Positions 49,159 to 59,535 of a stretch of DNA of 64,000 nt are shown in pieces; the first letter of the stretch is position 1, and each line of letters starts with the position of its first letter. The notes under the pieces are model-generated. The model was given only the letters and a program-made list of their open reading frames with translations, made no database searches and was not told the DNA's origin. Where the stretch lies: assembly GCA_022578965.1 (NCBI GenBank), contig MU400569.1, positions 124,001 to 188,000 of the forward strand. The letters run 5' to 3'. The stretch comes from Xylaria sp. FL1777 (Eukaryota; Ascomycota; Sordariomycetes; Xylariales; Xylariaceae). The position numbers and the translations under genes were made by a program.

Positions 49159-50822
49159 ATGCTTCAAGTGCCACACCGTGAAAAGGCCAATGGTGCTGCC
49201 GGCAAGGACACCAAAGCCGTCATCCTGGTGCGTAAAATGAACCCACTTCCTCCCCGTCGCCGCCAGAGAACCCCACCATCCACCACTCTCCCTCTCTGCT
49301 TACATGTCAATGATGCCGGAGGGGAGCGGGAGCGGGAGTGGGAGTGGGAACTGTAATTGAATTGTAAGTTGGCTGACGTAAATCCGCGTATTACCAGGTC
49401 GGCGGTCCCTCCCGAGGCACGCGGTTCCGGCCTCTATCTCTCGATGTGCCCAAGGTGAGTACAGCAAGCATCGTCACCTTCGCCTTTTCTCCATTGGCTT
49501 GGCCGCGACATCGCACCCGAAAATGCCAATAAGTCCGTCCATGTGCACGCCAGTAACCCCCGTGCTTAGCCTCTCTTCGATGTCGCCGGCCACCCCATCA
49601 TCTGGCACTGTCTGACCGCCATCGCAAAAGTGCCCTCCATCCAAGAGGTTTGCATGATTGGGTACTACGACGAGGCCGTCTTCAAGGACTTCATCAAGGA
49701 GGCTGCTACCGAATTCCCCAACCTTCCCATAAAATATCTCCGCGAATACCAGGCTCTAGGCACTGCTGGCGGCCTGTATCACTTCCGAGATGCCATCCTC
49801 AAGGGCCGCCCCGAACGCATCTTTGTCCTCAACTCGGACGTATGCTGCTCGTTTCCCCTGAACGACATGGCGAAACTCTTCGACGACAAAGACGCCGAGG
49901 CCGTCATTCTAGGGACCCGTGTAAGCCAAGAAGCTGCCACGAATTTCGGGTGCATTGTTTCGGACCAACACTCCCGTCGCGTTCTGCACTATGTCGAGAA
50001 GCCCGAAAGCCAGATCTCCAACTTGATCAACTGCGGTGTCTACCTCTTCAGCGTTGACGCTATCTTCCCTAGCATCAGGAGCGCCATTAAGCGAAGAACT
50101 GACCGCCCCCGCCTCGTGTCGTACCCTTCATCAGACAATCTCGAATCGAGCTTCATGGCCGACGAAGACGAGGAGCGCAAGAATGAAGTTATTCGCCTCG
50201 AGCAGGATATTCTAAGTGATCTTGCCGACAGCAAGCAGTTCTTTGTCCACGAGACCAAGGACTTTTGGCGTCAGATCAAGACGGCTGGCTCAGCCGTCCC
50301 AGCCAACGCTCTCTATCTACAGCAAGCCCAGCAGAGTGGTTCCAGCGAGCTATCCAAACCGTCGCCGAACATTATTCCCCCTGTCTTCATTCACCCCTCG
50401 GCCCAAATTGACCCCACGGCTAAGCTTGGTCCCAACGTATCGATCGGTCCTCGTGCTGTCGTCGGCGCCGGCGCCCGTGTCAAGGAGTCTATTGTACTTG
50501 AAGACGCCGAGATCAAGCACGATGCCTGTGTCCTCTACTCCATCGTCGGTTGGAATAGCCGTGTCGGTGCTTGGGCTCGTGTGGAGGGCACTCCTACCCC
50601 GGTCACTAGCCACAGCACGAGCATTGTGAAGAACGGCGTCAAGGTACAAAGCATCACTATTTTAGGCAAGGAATGTGGTGTCGGCGATGAGGTTCGTGTG
50701 CAAAACTGTGTCTGCCTGCCCTTTAAAGAGTTGAAGAGGGTAAGTCATATCTTTTTCGTATCGCACCATGAAAACATCATTGACTTGACTTACAGGATGT
50801 CGCTAATGAGGTCATCATGTGA
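49159..50822 (+). CDS. GMPPA-like mannose-1-phosphate guanylyltransferase (regulatory type)
   Basis: Four exons, 49159-49227, 49398-49454, 49570-50739, 50796-50822, give 440 residues. The nucleotidyl-transferase N-half has GGPSRGTRFRPLSLDVPKPL in the GMPPA form of the GGxGTRxRPLT loop, then YLREYQALGTAGGLYHFRD, IFVLNSDVC, VEKPES and NCGVYLFS. The C-half is a left-handed beta-helix of hexapeptide repeats (IHPSAQIDPTAKLGPNVSIG, ARVKESIVLEDAEI). Animal GMPPA is catalytically weak and inhibits the GMPPB enzyme in response to GDP-mannose. Fungi carry both paralogues, and a regulatory role in GDP-mannose supply for wall mannans and glycosylation is expected here. The last exon encodes only DVANEVIM. 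Intron 1 holds a G-rich repeat. Confidence 0.93.
49321..49348 (+). repeat. Intronic G-tract repeat, potential G-quadruplex
   Basis: Five GGG or GGGG runs separated by agc or agt lie on the sense strand of intron 1 of the GMPPA-like gene. The pattern meets the G3+N1-7 rule for a quadruplex in DNA or in the pre-mRNA. Confidence 0.7.
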
Positions 50823-51318
50823 TGGACTGGCTGGCGAGGGTATGCAATTTTCGTTCAAGATGCGGCGCATAAATCGGGTTTCATGTCGGCTTCGAAAATA
50901 GGGTCGAGAAAAGGCGCAAGATTTCAGATGCGAATTAGACAGATACCACTCAAAAGCGAACAATTTCAGATTGGTCCAGGAATTCCTTCAATTCTATGAT
51001 TATACCTCGTGATTCACGGAATTGACAAGCACAAAGGAATTACATGAGATATATGATCAATTTACCATTCGCCTATCCTGCGCCCGAACGTCAACAGCCT
51101 GAATACACGTTTTATAAGAACCACCCAGTCAAAAAATTATGATGTCTCCAACGATTTACAGTTGTTAATTTCGGATGAAACTCATATAACGCCAATAATA
51201 ATACTCTTAGTCAAAACCACCCACCAAAAGCTTTTAGTAAGGTTCCATATGCCAATCTTTCAATATTCCAGTCATCTTGCGCTAGCTTGGGTTCTGTATA
51301 AATGATAGAATTATGGCA
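50823..51318. other. Intergenic region between convergent genes
   Basis: 3' regions of the GMPPA-like gene and the GFA-domain gene. No ORF of interest. Confidence 0.6.
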
Positions 51319-52590
51319 TCACTTTTCATCTTTCACAGCAGCCTCTTCCTTTTGTATCCGACGCCAATTCTTTGGGTAGCCTCTTTCAATTCTCCAGCGA
51401 TCGGCTGCGGCTTCGATGCTCTCCACGAAGGCTTCCCTCCATCCACCGACGACGTCCTGCCTCCATACCATCTTACCCCCGAAGTCCCACGACACTAGCT
51501 CCTCCGCCCGGGACCCATTCTTAGAGTCTAGCAGCCCGATGGCCAGATCCACGAGCTCTGGGCGATCATCGGCGGCGTAAAACACACAAGCCGAACAACG
51601 ACTGCAGAAGTACCTCTGGACGTCGGGCGAGCTTTCGTAGAAGGTGAGTGTGCCCCAGCGGGGATCGCGATCTGGCGGGGCTGCGGCGACAGCATCCTTG
51701 AGCTCGACGCTCGACGCGGGAAACCCCGTCGGCCTCTGGACGTCGCCGCCCGACTTCGGACCAGGAAATGCCAGATGGCGGAGCAGCACGAAGGTCCAGT
51801 GGAAGACGTCGACCCCGGACGACAAGCGGCACGAGTCGCATGCGTCGAAGCCGCCGAGCGACTTGTTCGAGACCGGGTCGACGAACCACGGCAGCTCTGA
51901 CCGCTCCTTCGCCGCGAAGTCCGCGATAGGCTGGCGCAGCACTAGATCGACTCCGCCGCAGTGGCAGCGGACAGGGGTCTCGTCGGCCGGGGACGCGTCG
52001 GAAGGGGGGAGGGGCCAGCGATGCGTTGTCGACGATAACTCCTCCTCGCTGCCCCTCCGCCCGCGCCAGAGACGCGGCCTGCTGCCGTCGGCGTTCGCAT
52101 CGCATAACCATGGCGTCGCCCCGCCGTCTAGCGTGTCGCCCACGAAGACGTGGTGCGCGATCCTCAGCAGCCCCGGAATGCCCAGCCCTGGAATGCCCGC
52201 GCTAGGAGGCGGCGTGTGGTTCGCGAGCACCCCCGTCGTCACGCCATATTGCGGCGGTGACGCTCCACTACCATCACTACTGCTGCCCGCCGTCTCGACG
52301 AACATCGTTGAGCCGCATACGCCGCACGACAGCAGCGTTAGCGGACCCGCGAACACGTACCGCCGGAGCGGCGACGACGACGACGCTGCGGCGCGGATCG
52401 CCTCGCCGTCGCCCGGCCACGGCACGTACGTGCTGTGCAGGGCCCCCGTCACGCGCCGGCAGGATGTGCAGTGGCAGTAGATCGCGGTGAGGGGCAGCGC
52501 CGAGCACGGGATTTTGGCTGTGAATCTTTGCGCTTGGCAGAGGCATTGCGCCACTAGCTCAAAGGTCTCTCCTTCTTCTTTGCCTGTCAT
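51319..52590 (-). CDS. Two-domain GFA/CENP-V zinc-binding protein
   Basis: Intronless, 423 residues, ATG at 52590-52588. Two tandem domains of the glutathione-dependent formaldehyde-activating (GFA)/CENP-V fold are visible. Domain 1, residues about 10-190, has QCLCQAQRF, YCHCTSCRRVTGA and SCGVCGSTMF. Domain 2, about 205-390, has VRCHCGGVDLVL, CDSCRLSSG and YFCSRCSACVF. The paired CxC, CxxC and CxxC cysteines are the zinc ligands and all are kept in both halves. The fold was first known from bacterial formaldehyde detoxification, but many fungal members have no proven substrate, so the enzyme activity is not claimed. The codons are notably GC-rich compared with neighbours. Confidence 0.92.
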   Translation of the reverse strand: MTGKEEGETFELVAQCLCQAQRFTAKIPCSALPLTAIYCHCTSCRRVTGALHSTYVPWPGDGEAIRAAASSSSPLRRYVFAGPLTLLSCGVCGSTMFVETAGSSSDGSGASPPQYGVTTGVLANHTPPPSAGIPGLGIPGLLRIAHHVFVGDTLDGGATPWLCDANADGSRPRLWRGRRGSEEELSSTTHRWPLPPSDASPADETPVRCHCGGVDLVLRQPIADFAAKERSELPWFVDPVSNKSLGGFDACDSCRLSSGVDVFHWTFVLLRHLAFPGPKSGGDVQRPTGFPASSVELKDAVAAAPPDRDPRWGTLTFYESSPDVQRYFCSRCSACVFYAADDRPELVDLAIGLLDSKNGSRAEELVSWDFGGKMVWRQDVVGGWREAFVESIEAAADRWRIERGYPKNWRRIQKEEAAVKDEK

Positions 52591-55023
52591 AGTGATGTGC
52601 TTGAAAATCTCGTAGATGGGTTATGGGACGGTTTTCTTCTTCGATGTGATGACCGCGCCATTGTCGCTCGATCTAGCCTGCCTATCTACTTATTTATTCA
52701 TTCACCGCGGATGCTCTTGCTGACGCGGGGAAAGGCGTAGTTTGATACGGGGATACGAGGGCCAAGCTCTCCGTCGACGAACAGACGCTAGAGACCTGGT
52801 ACCCGTCTTTAGTAAAATTTAGTGCGAAGGATTTGTCTCCAGGCTGAAATCTGGGGTAACTACTCCATCGATGGTGGCGATAGATCGTGATATTAACTAC
52901 TGTCATGCTCTGTGGTAGATAATCAGCACTATAAGATGATCCGCGCCATGCGAAGGGGAAATCCAATACATCTGCTCGAGTACCTACGCCCGATCTTGTA
53001 TTTTCTTTTCGGACTTGGTTGACGATCTTCCCTCGAGCTATTGCGTTCTCTCCGTGGGCTTGCAGAAGTTGTTTCAAGAAGCTTTTCGTCGGTGTGCGCT
53101 TGTTAACCAAAAACGTAGGTGGCGCCTCATATCTTCACACCACATTTATCATTTATCATGTTAGTATGGCGCGGGGAACCGCACGCTAGATCTGATAGTT
53201 GAGTTGAGAGAAATCTTGGCGATAGGCAGCACTGTTCTAGGCTTTACGGTGCCCAGATACATAGTCACCGATAATTCTTGTCTATTTACAAGAGACACAC
53301 TGTGTCAGGTAGTAAAACGCAGGCTATTATTTCTAGACCTAAGTGATGCGGTAATTGGCGTCGTGGCTCAAACCATTTGAACCACAGAAAATTGTATGGT
53401 GGTGTAACATACTTAAGTAATACTAACAATCTACATAGCATTACATACCTATCTAACTTGGAATTCGGAATCCCCATGGCGGATTATACATTACGCAACT
53501 ACACATCCCGAAGGCTTCGATGAGGGAATATACCTAGTCGCACAAAGTGGACTTGGCGTATACACCTATCCTGTGGCTTTCCCCCCAACTTGTGAACAGG
53601 CTATCTAATCACTCTGGGACATACTACCTAACACCATTCCCTGGACATAGATCGCCCACTTGATGCCCAATGACATCGACAATTTGTGGTGAACTTCCCG
53701 ATACTAATCATCAGCGTGTTATGATCAAACGGGAGTTCTGCTAAGGTGCATCGCCACCACTCATGTCTCAATAAAGAATGAAAGCGGTAGGCGAGGCATG
53801 CAAGCAGAGACGAACCCGGTTTCAGCAGACACAGATGTCAGCTGAATACCTAATCTATTGTGTGGATAGAGAATGCTAGCTGTGTGCTTGATGAGTGGAC
53901 AATATGGGTTTGCCCAGATTTACGGTGGTAGTTTAGCTGTAGGTAGTTGTGATCTAGCTATGCGGTATATACTATGGCAGCTGATAAGCAGAAATGTGCT
54001 GGGGCCCTATGCCAAAAGCGTTGTTATTGATAAATATTTACTAGCCTTAAACAGTCTCGAGGCACAAGGGTTCATTCGACCTCAAAGGCTCAGTTACACT
54101 TCATGCGATGTAAGTCCAAATATCAGACTACCTAGCGCTTTTGCTACAACTCGATTGGCCCCCTTTGTCTCACGGACACATATAGATCTGCTGACCTTAT
54201 ACTTACTTACGTACGTAGGTAGTCCCAAAGCCGGTTTGGGAACTGAGCCTCGGTTCTATAAACTGGAGACGGTGAGGGGAACAGAGAGTCAATCATATCA
54301 TATTATAATGTAACTTATACAGTATGCTACGTATAATTGATAATATTCCTTGTAGGGGTGCAAATTCAAATATTGTTGCATATACCCAGATAAGTATAGA
54401 AATTAATGTGCATAAATGACAACCATTAGAGCCGTTTGGAGGAAAAGATATGCCGATAGCCAATTAAATTACACAAAATTCTTAATTGTCTCACGCTTCG
54501 CCTCGAATTTTCAGATATCGAAAACTTCTATCGGGACCGCAACATAACCCACCCCGGTCACTACCCCACAGACACTGCTAGTTGCCCTCGATATAGTCGT
54601 GCTTGCGTGGTACGGCGGAGATTCCGTTGACTGCGGGGAGCTGAACGATGATGCGCCATGCAGCAAGGGATACTAGGAGTAGGTAGGGTAGGCAGGGTAG
54701 GCAGGGTAGGTAGGGAAGATGGTGTCGCAGAATACTGGGTTCGGAATGAAGATTCTGCCCGACAATATAAACGTCGTCGCCTACCTACCTCAGTCGGCCC
54801 GGCGTCAAAGACTAACAACCAACAACAACAACTAATAACCACCCGCTTTCCCCAACTGGCTCTGGTATGCGACAATTGTGGCCCGTGATCAGTAAAATTC
54901 AGCGTTGTTTTTATTAGTGATTCGCCGGTCTGAAGCCGATAACTACAGCTTGATCCCTCTGCTACCCAAAGCTCTCCTGTCGTGCCTTTGGACTCGTAAC
55001 TTACGGGATATTGGCTGTTCAAT
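52591..55023. other. 2.4-kb interval without a supported gene
   Basis: Two longer ORFs, minus 52694-53110 (138 codons) and plus 53873-54313 (146 codons), start at or near an ATG but match no family. The second runs through intergenic-type taggtag motifs, so I do not call it. The right 400 bp hold the monooxygenase promoter. Confidence 0.5.
54686..54715 (+). promoter_or_regulatory. GGGTAGGCA tandem repeat, potential G-quadruplex upstream of the monooxygenase
   Basis: Four GGG runs with six-base loops (taggca, taggca, taggta) lie about 310 bp before the start codon at 55024, on its coding strand. The pattern meets the canonical quadruplex rule. A regulatory effect is inferred, not shown. Confidence 0.6.
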
Positions 55024-56659
55024 ATGGGGTTAAACGGTGTGCAGAATGGTGCCTCCCAAGCCGAGAGATTTGACGTGCTCGTCATCGGCGCCGGCGTAGC
55101 TGGTATCAATACTGCGTATCGACTTCAGACGCAGCTTCCGGGAACCACGTTCACAATCCTCGAGGGACGCGGCAACATTGGTGGCACCTGGGATTTATTT
55201 CGGTATCCCGGGATCCGCTCTGATTCTGACTTGTTCACCTACGGCTTTCAATGGGAGCCTTGGCCCTACGAGACTCCTATCGCTCAGGGGCCCCTAATCA
55301 GAGAGTATATGAAGAACTGTGTTACGAAATACAACCTTGGCCGTTACATCCGCTTCCACCATAAAGTCCTCTCGGCGGACTGGTCAAATGCCACTGAGCA
55401 GTGGAAGATAACAGCAGAACACGATGGGCAGACGAAGGAATTCAGGGCGCCGTGGGTCATCTTTGCGACTGGTTATTATGATTACGAAAACCCACTTCCG
55501 ACAGTGATCCCGGGACTTGGAAGCTTCAAAGGAAAAATCATTCACCCACAATATTGGCCTGAAGATTACGACTACAGCGGCAAGAGAATGATTGTCATTG
55601 GAAGTGGAGCAACTGCTGTCACCCTGCTTCCCGCTCTCTCAGAAACCGCCGCGACAGTAACGATGGTGCAGAGGAGTCCATCGTATATCGTCTCTGTATA
55701 TAATGGGACCCCCAATGGATCTTGGCTCATGAGGAACCTTCCAAAGTACTATGCCGCAACATGGCTTCGCATTCAGGCTTTATGGAAGCTCCACCTGGTG
55801 GTTTTGTTCTGCCATTACTTTCCCCAGGCTGCTCGTAACGCATTCATTAAACGGACGATTCCACTACTTCCCAAGCGCATCTCCCATAGTCCTCACTTCG
55901 AACCATCGTACACTCCTTGGCAGCAACGGCTATGCATCTGCCCCGACGGTGACTTTTACCAGGCCCTCCGTGAGAAGCCGAATACCAACATCTTGACCGG
56001 CCACATTGCCACGGTCACGGAAGGTGGACTCCGCATGGAGGATGGCACTACTGTTGATGCCGACGTTATCGTGACAGCGACCGGCATCCATATGCGCATG
56101 GGAGGTAAGATCGCAGTGACCGTTGATGGGAAGAAGATGGATTGGGCGGGAAGACTAGTGTGGAACGGCTCCATGCTACAAGATGTGCCAAACATGATGT
56201 TCATGATGGGCTATACCAACGCCTCCTGGACGCTTGGCGCTGACGACACAGCACATAGTAAGTTCTTCGCACAAACCTCTACTCATGTTACCATTCCTCT
56301 TCTTTTGGCGGTATTGGGAGCAAACCATCTTCCTACTTGAAGCCCCTACGTAGCTCAAGAGGTATTTAAGACTTCTCCTTAAGAAGGCCTGCTAACTCGA
56401 AATATCAGTCTTCACCCGTCTCACCAAATATATGGAATCCAAGGGCGTGTCCACAGCTGTTCCTCGGGTACCACCAGAGGGCACCAATGGCTACCAGAGG
56501 TTCTGGCAGTTGACTTCCACTTACAGCAACGAGGCAGAAGCAGCACTGCCGAGGTACGGGAATACGGGGCCGTGGAAGCCGAAAACTAGCCCCCCGATGG
56601 ATTGGCTGCATGGCAAATGGGGCGACATTGTGACTGGCCTACAATTCAACTCCTCATGA
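55024..56659 (+). CDS. FAD-dependent Baeyer-Villiger-type monooxygenase
   Basis: Two exons, 55024-56257 and 56409-56659, give 494 residues. Seen: FAD-binding VLVIGAGVAGINTAYRL near residue 20, IGGTWDLFRYPGIRSDSD, the Baeyer-Villiger fingerprint FKGKIIHPQYWP near residue 170 (FxGxxxHxxxWP), the NADPH Rossmann motif IVIGSGATAV, and VIVTATG. These make a class B flavoprotein monooxygenase that inserts oxygen into ketones or oxidises N or S atoms using NADPH. The closest familiar form is the bacterial and fungal cyclohexanone or steroid-like monooxygenase (RYPGIRSDSDLFTYGF). Exon 2 ends PPMDWLHGKWG. The substrate is not inferable. If the intron is not removed the protein stops early at about residue 438, so splicing decides the tail. 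Confidence 0.94.
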
Positions 56660-57789
56660 TCGATATGCATGTTGTAACAAGGGCTTGACTACTTAATATG
56701 AGGGCGTTCGGAGAATATACTTGATTTAGCAATAATCTTCTCATGTAGGGTGCCGCTGGTCCGTTACTTTTCAACAGTCGGATGGGAATAATATGGGAAT
56801 AAGAATGGAATACCAAGTTTATAGGTACCTCTAGTCAGATATACCGACACGATATACCTCCTGTGTATGTACACAAATCACCAAACCTAGCCTAAGCTGC
56901 CCGCTTTGTATGTCTTATTCCAAGCGATGTATCACATCTAGTCCGAGACAATTCTGTGTTGGTATTGAACACTACCTACATAGGTACCTACCCAGGGGTC
57001 GAAGCCCTTTGCTGTTTGATTGTGGCTGACTGATGTGGCAGTGCGGCGGTCCTACCTTCACCCAGCCACCTGAATTCTCAAAATATGAGCCCCTCTCTTA
57101 ATCACGTGATCACCCGTACCCAGCCTTCTGCATTCAAGCAAACTCGCGCGTCTCATTGTCCATCCCTCATTAAACACGATTGTCATCAGCACATCCCACC
57201 ACATTTTATCTAATGACTTCCTTCTCTGCACCCTAACTCTTGCTCGTCGCCTTGTCTCGATGCATCATTGCCATCATCACTTTTGCCTTCAAAAGGGCTC
57301 GGCCTAAAGGTATCCGCCTCCTCGCGGGTGATCGCGCACGCCTGCTCAAGGCCATATGGCGAGTGTGAGCTGTCATTCGCAACCAGAACCATCTCTCTAC
57401 CGGCTTCTACCCATCGCCTACGGCCGATGGAAGACCTGGGGTTCTGGCAAGGGGTCGGGTTGCTGGATTGCTCTGCATGAAATCACTCGGCTGCCTGTCT
57501 GCGATGACTGTCGTCGCCTCGTTCGGTATGGCTGGGCGAAGGCGTGCGGGGACGATGCCCTCTCTATCCCCTTTCTCCTTGCCTTGTGTTCATCCCCGTC
57601 GCACCTCTACTTTCGCCGTTTCCATTATTCGGTTCCGTCCGATCTGGAGTCAAGGCTGCTCTTGCCAGAAGCCTGGGAGGGTGGGATTCTCTGTCCCATA
57701 CTACTGGTGACAGAGGGCCATATTTTTTATACTTTAACTGACTCTTAGGTATTTCTATCAGCTAACTTGGTCTAGGTGATAACGTGTAA
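56660..57789. other. Interval between the monooxygenase and the 57.8-kb gene
   Basis: Contains the palindromic motif actacctacataggtac at 56971-56993. Around 57240-57370 a plus-strand frame reads as a hydrophobic stretch followed by KRARPKGIRLLAG. It looks protein-like but has no ATG in frame, so it may be a decayed or unstarted small exon. An ORF at 57356-57748 (130 codons) matches no family. Confidence 0.5.
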
Positions 57790-58968
57790 ATGTCGTCCAC
57801 GGCATCCGATTCTGGTTCTGATGCAAGCCCAACCACCATCCCTCCAACCACCTTCACCTCCGACTCCAATATAGACATTACAGCGCAGCCCGCCATCGTG
57901 ACATGGCGCAACTCCGACGGTGAGGACCAGTGCTTGTCACGCTTGAACTTAGACTTGCACTATGACGTCCACTCTAACAAGGCTTTTTTCAAATTACGGG
58001 CTACCGTAGCTCTCAAGTCTCAACCCCGCTCACGCAATACTGCTGTCTTTCTCTTTATTCATCCTGAGCGTATACGCACACTCGCTCTCGATGACTCGCC
58101 ATGTTCTACAGAAGCGAGGACATTTGGCCCCGAGACTGTTTGTTTGCACTTTGATTTGAGTAGATTACCGGCCTTAGTTGTGCCGAAGGAATCCCTAGCT
58201 CCCCGGAATCAAACATCTGGGAATCTATTGGATTCTTTGCGAACAGTAGTTCAGCAAGCCACCTTTTCTGTCTACGCCAAAATACCGTGCAGACGCCTAC
58301 CGCGGCAGCGATTACTTGCACTCTGTGGCGCGGCGTCTCGCAATGAGCTCAAGTCTATAGCAGCCCATAGCAACGCTTCTAGTCTTTATGCGGGTGCTGG
58401 AGGCAAAATTATTGAGGGTGATAGTCTTTTTCGCCCTAACAGCATTGCTGTTAGTGAGGGACATGAATCTGCAAATGAGCCTCTCGTGGAGAACCCTCCG
58501 TCTTACGACGAGGTTCCTCCTGGACCACCGCCTGCAGGTAAGTCTACGAAGTGCAGATACCTGTTTCGCTAGTCCATGTTCATTGACAGTCTGGCAGTAG
58601 TGTCTGGTCCACATAAACGACGGCGGCTTAGCACTGCTGAATCCGAAACAGGACCTTGTGAACGCTTGGACCGAAAATATATCGAAGATATCTGCGCTCA
58701 CATGATAGAGAATAGGCTCGGTCAACTTAAACGCGATATGGCCCAGCAGCTCAAAGAGCTAGAGAATCGTGTTATAGACTACGTCGATGAGCAACTAATC
58801 CTTCAACGACAGGAAGCCACGGAACATCTCAGTCTCAAGACAGAAGATGAGTATTATGGACTGAAGTTAGACCTCCAGAATTATGTACGTGAGGAGATGG
58901 AGGACGCTGAAGGTCGAATCTTGGATCATTTAGGTACTGCGAGTTTCTCGTTACAATTAAATCCATGA
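57790..58968 (+). CDS. Fungal hypothetical protein, beta-rich N-domain plus nuclear-type coiled coil
   Basis: Two exons, 57790-58537 and 58598-58968, give 372 residues. Acceptor choice is decided by frame: using ggcag rather than gacag seven to eight bases earlier avoids a stop. N-domain residues about 35-200 include NTAVFLFIHPERIRTLALDD and ALVVPKES. A linker with NPPSYDEVPPGPPPA follows. Then come a basic KRRRL patch suggesting nuclear import and a coiled coil (LKELENRVIDYVDEQL) with DEYYGLKLDLQNYVREE. I recognise this arrangement as a recurrent uncharacterised family of filamentous ascomycetes without a known function. The end is uncertain: a possible donor (tttag|gtactg) at about 58930 could join a further exon. 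The stop used is at 58966-58968. Neighbour of the STAND-N/CRIB gene. Confidence 0.75.
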
Positions 58969-59535
58969 AACCTGAGCAGCTGGTCTCGTGTCACTAAGTG
59001 ACCGAGTGTTAGAACCTGAGCGTAACCTATTGTGTTGTCCTGTTCTGTCATGTTGTAACGAGATTTACTGCTAAGCTCTACAGGCACTTGGTAAATGTTG
59101 TATAACCCTGACCCTTGAAATGAGATGAGAAGAGAAAGTTGCGGCATGATGTCCCCTTACGGCGCGTAAACAGGAAGCGCTGGTGCGCAGCCTAACAGAG
59201 TCACAACAGGTGGATTTTAGATCGCGAAAAGAAGCTGAGGCTTTCAAAGCTCGCGAATGGCAGCCACCGACGGCAGCGTGCAGAGATAACGTTGACCTTT
59301 ACTGTGGTAATATTAGTACACATCTAGCTTGGCGTGGTATTGCAACAAGGAGAGCCTGACATTGGCCCCCAATACCACCTGAGACGTTAGCTGCTCAGCC
59401 ACACGAGTCCAGTTCAGCTACTTCCCCTCCTCTTTCTCGGGTTCAAAGCACAATTAACTTATTTCTCTAGTGTTTTCTTCTCCTATGCAAATAGGCGTAT
59501 TGTTAAAACACGCCCGTGTCTAACGCATTTCCCAA
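58969..59535. other. Interval between two accessory genes
   Basis: Mixed sequence with no ORF of interest. It may hold a further 3' exon of the upstream gene and the promoter of the downstream gene. Confidence 0.45.

Noticed and set aside
51644..52480. 278-codon plus ORF opposite the GFA gene
   Set aside because: Open only because of high GC. The minus frame carries both zinc domains.
53873..54313. 146-codon plus ORF with ATG
   Set aside because: No family resemblance, no splice context, and it runs through intergenic-type palindromes.
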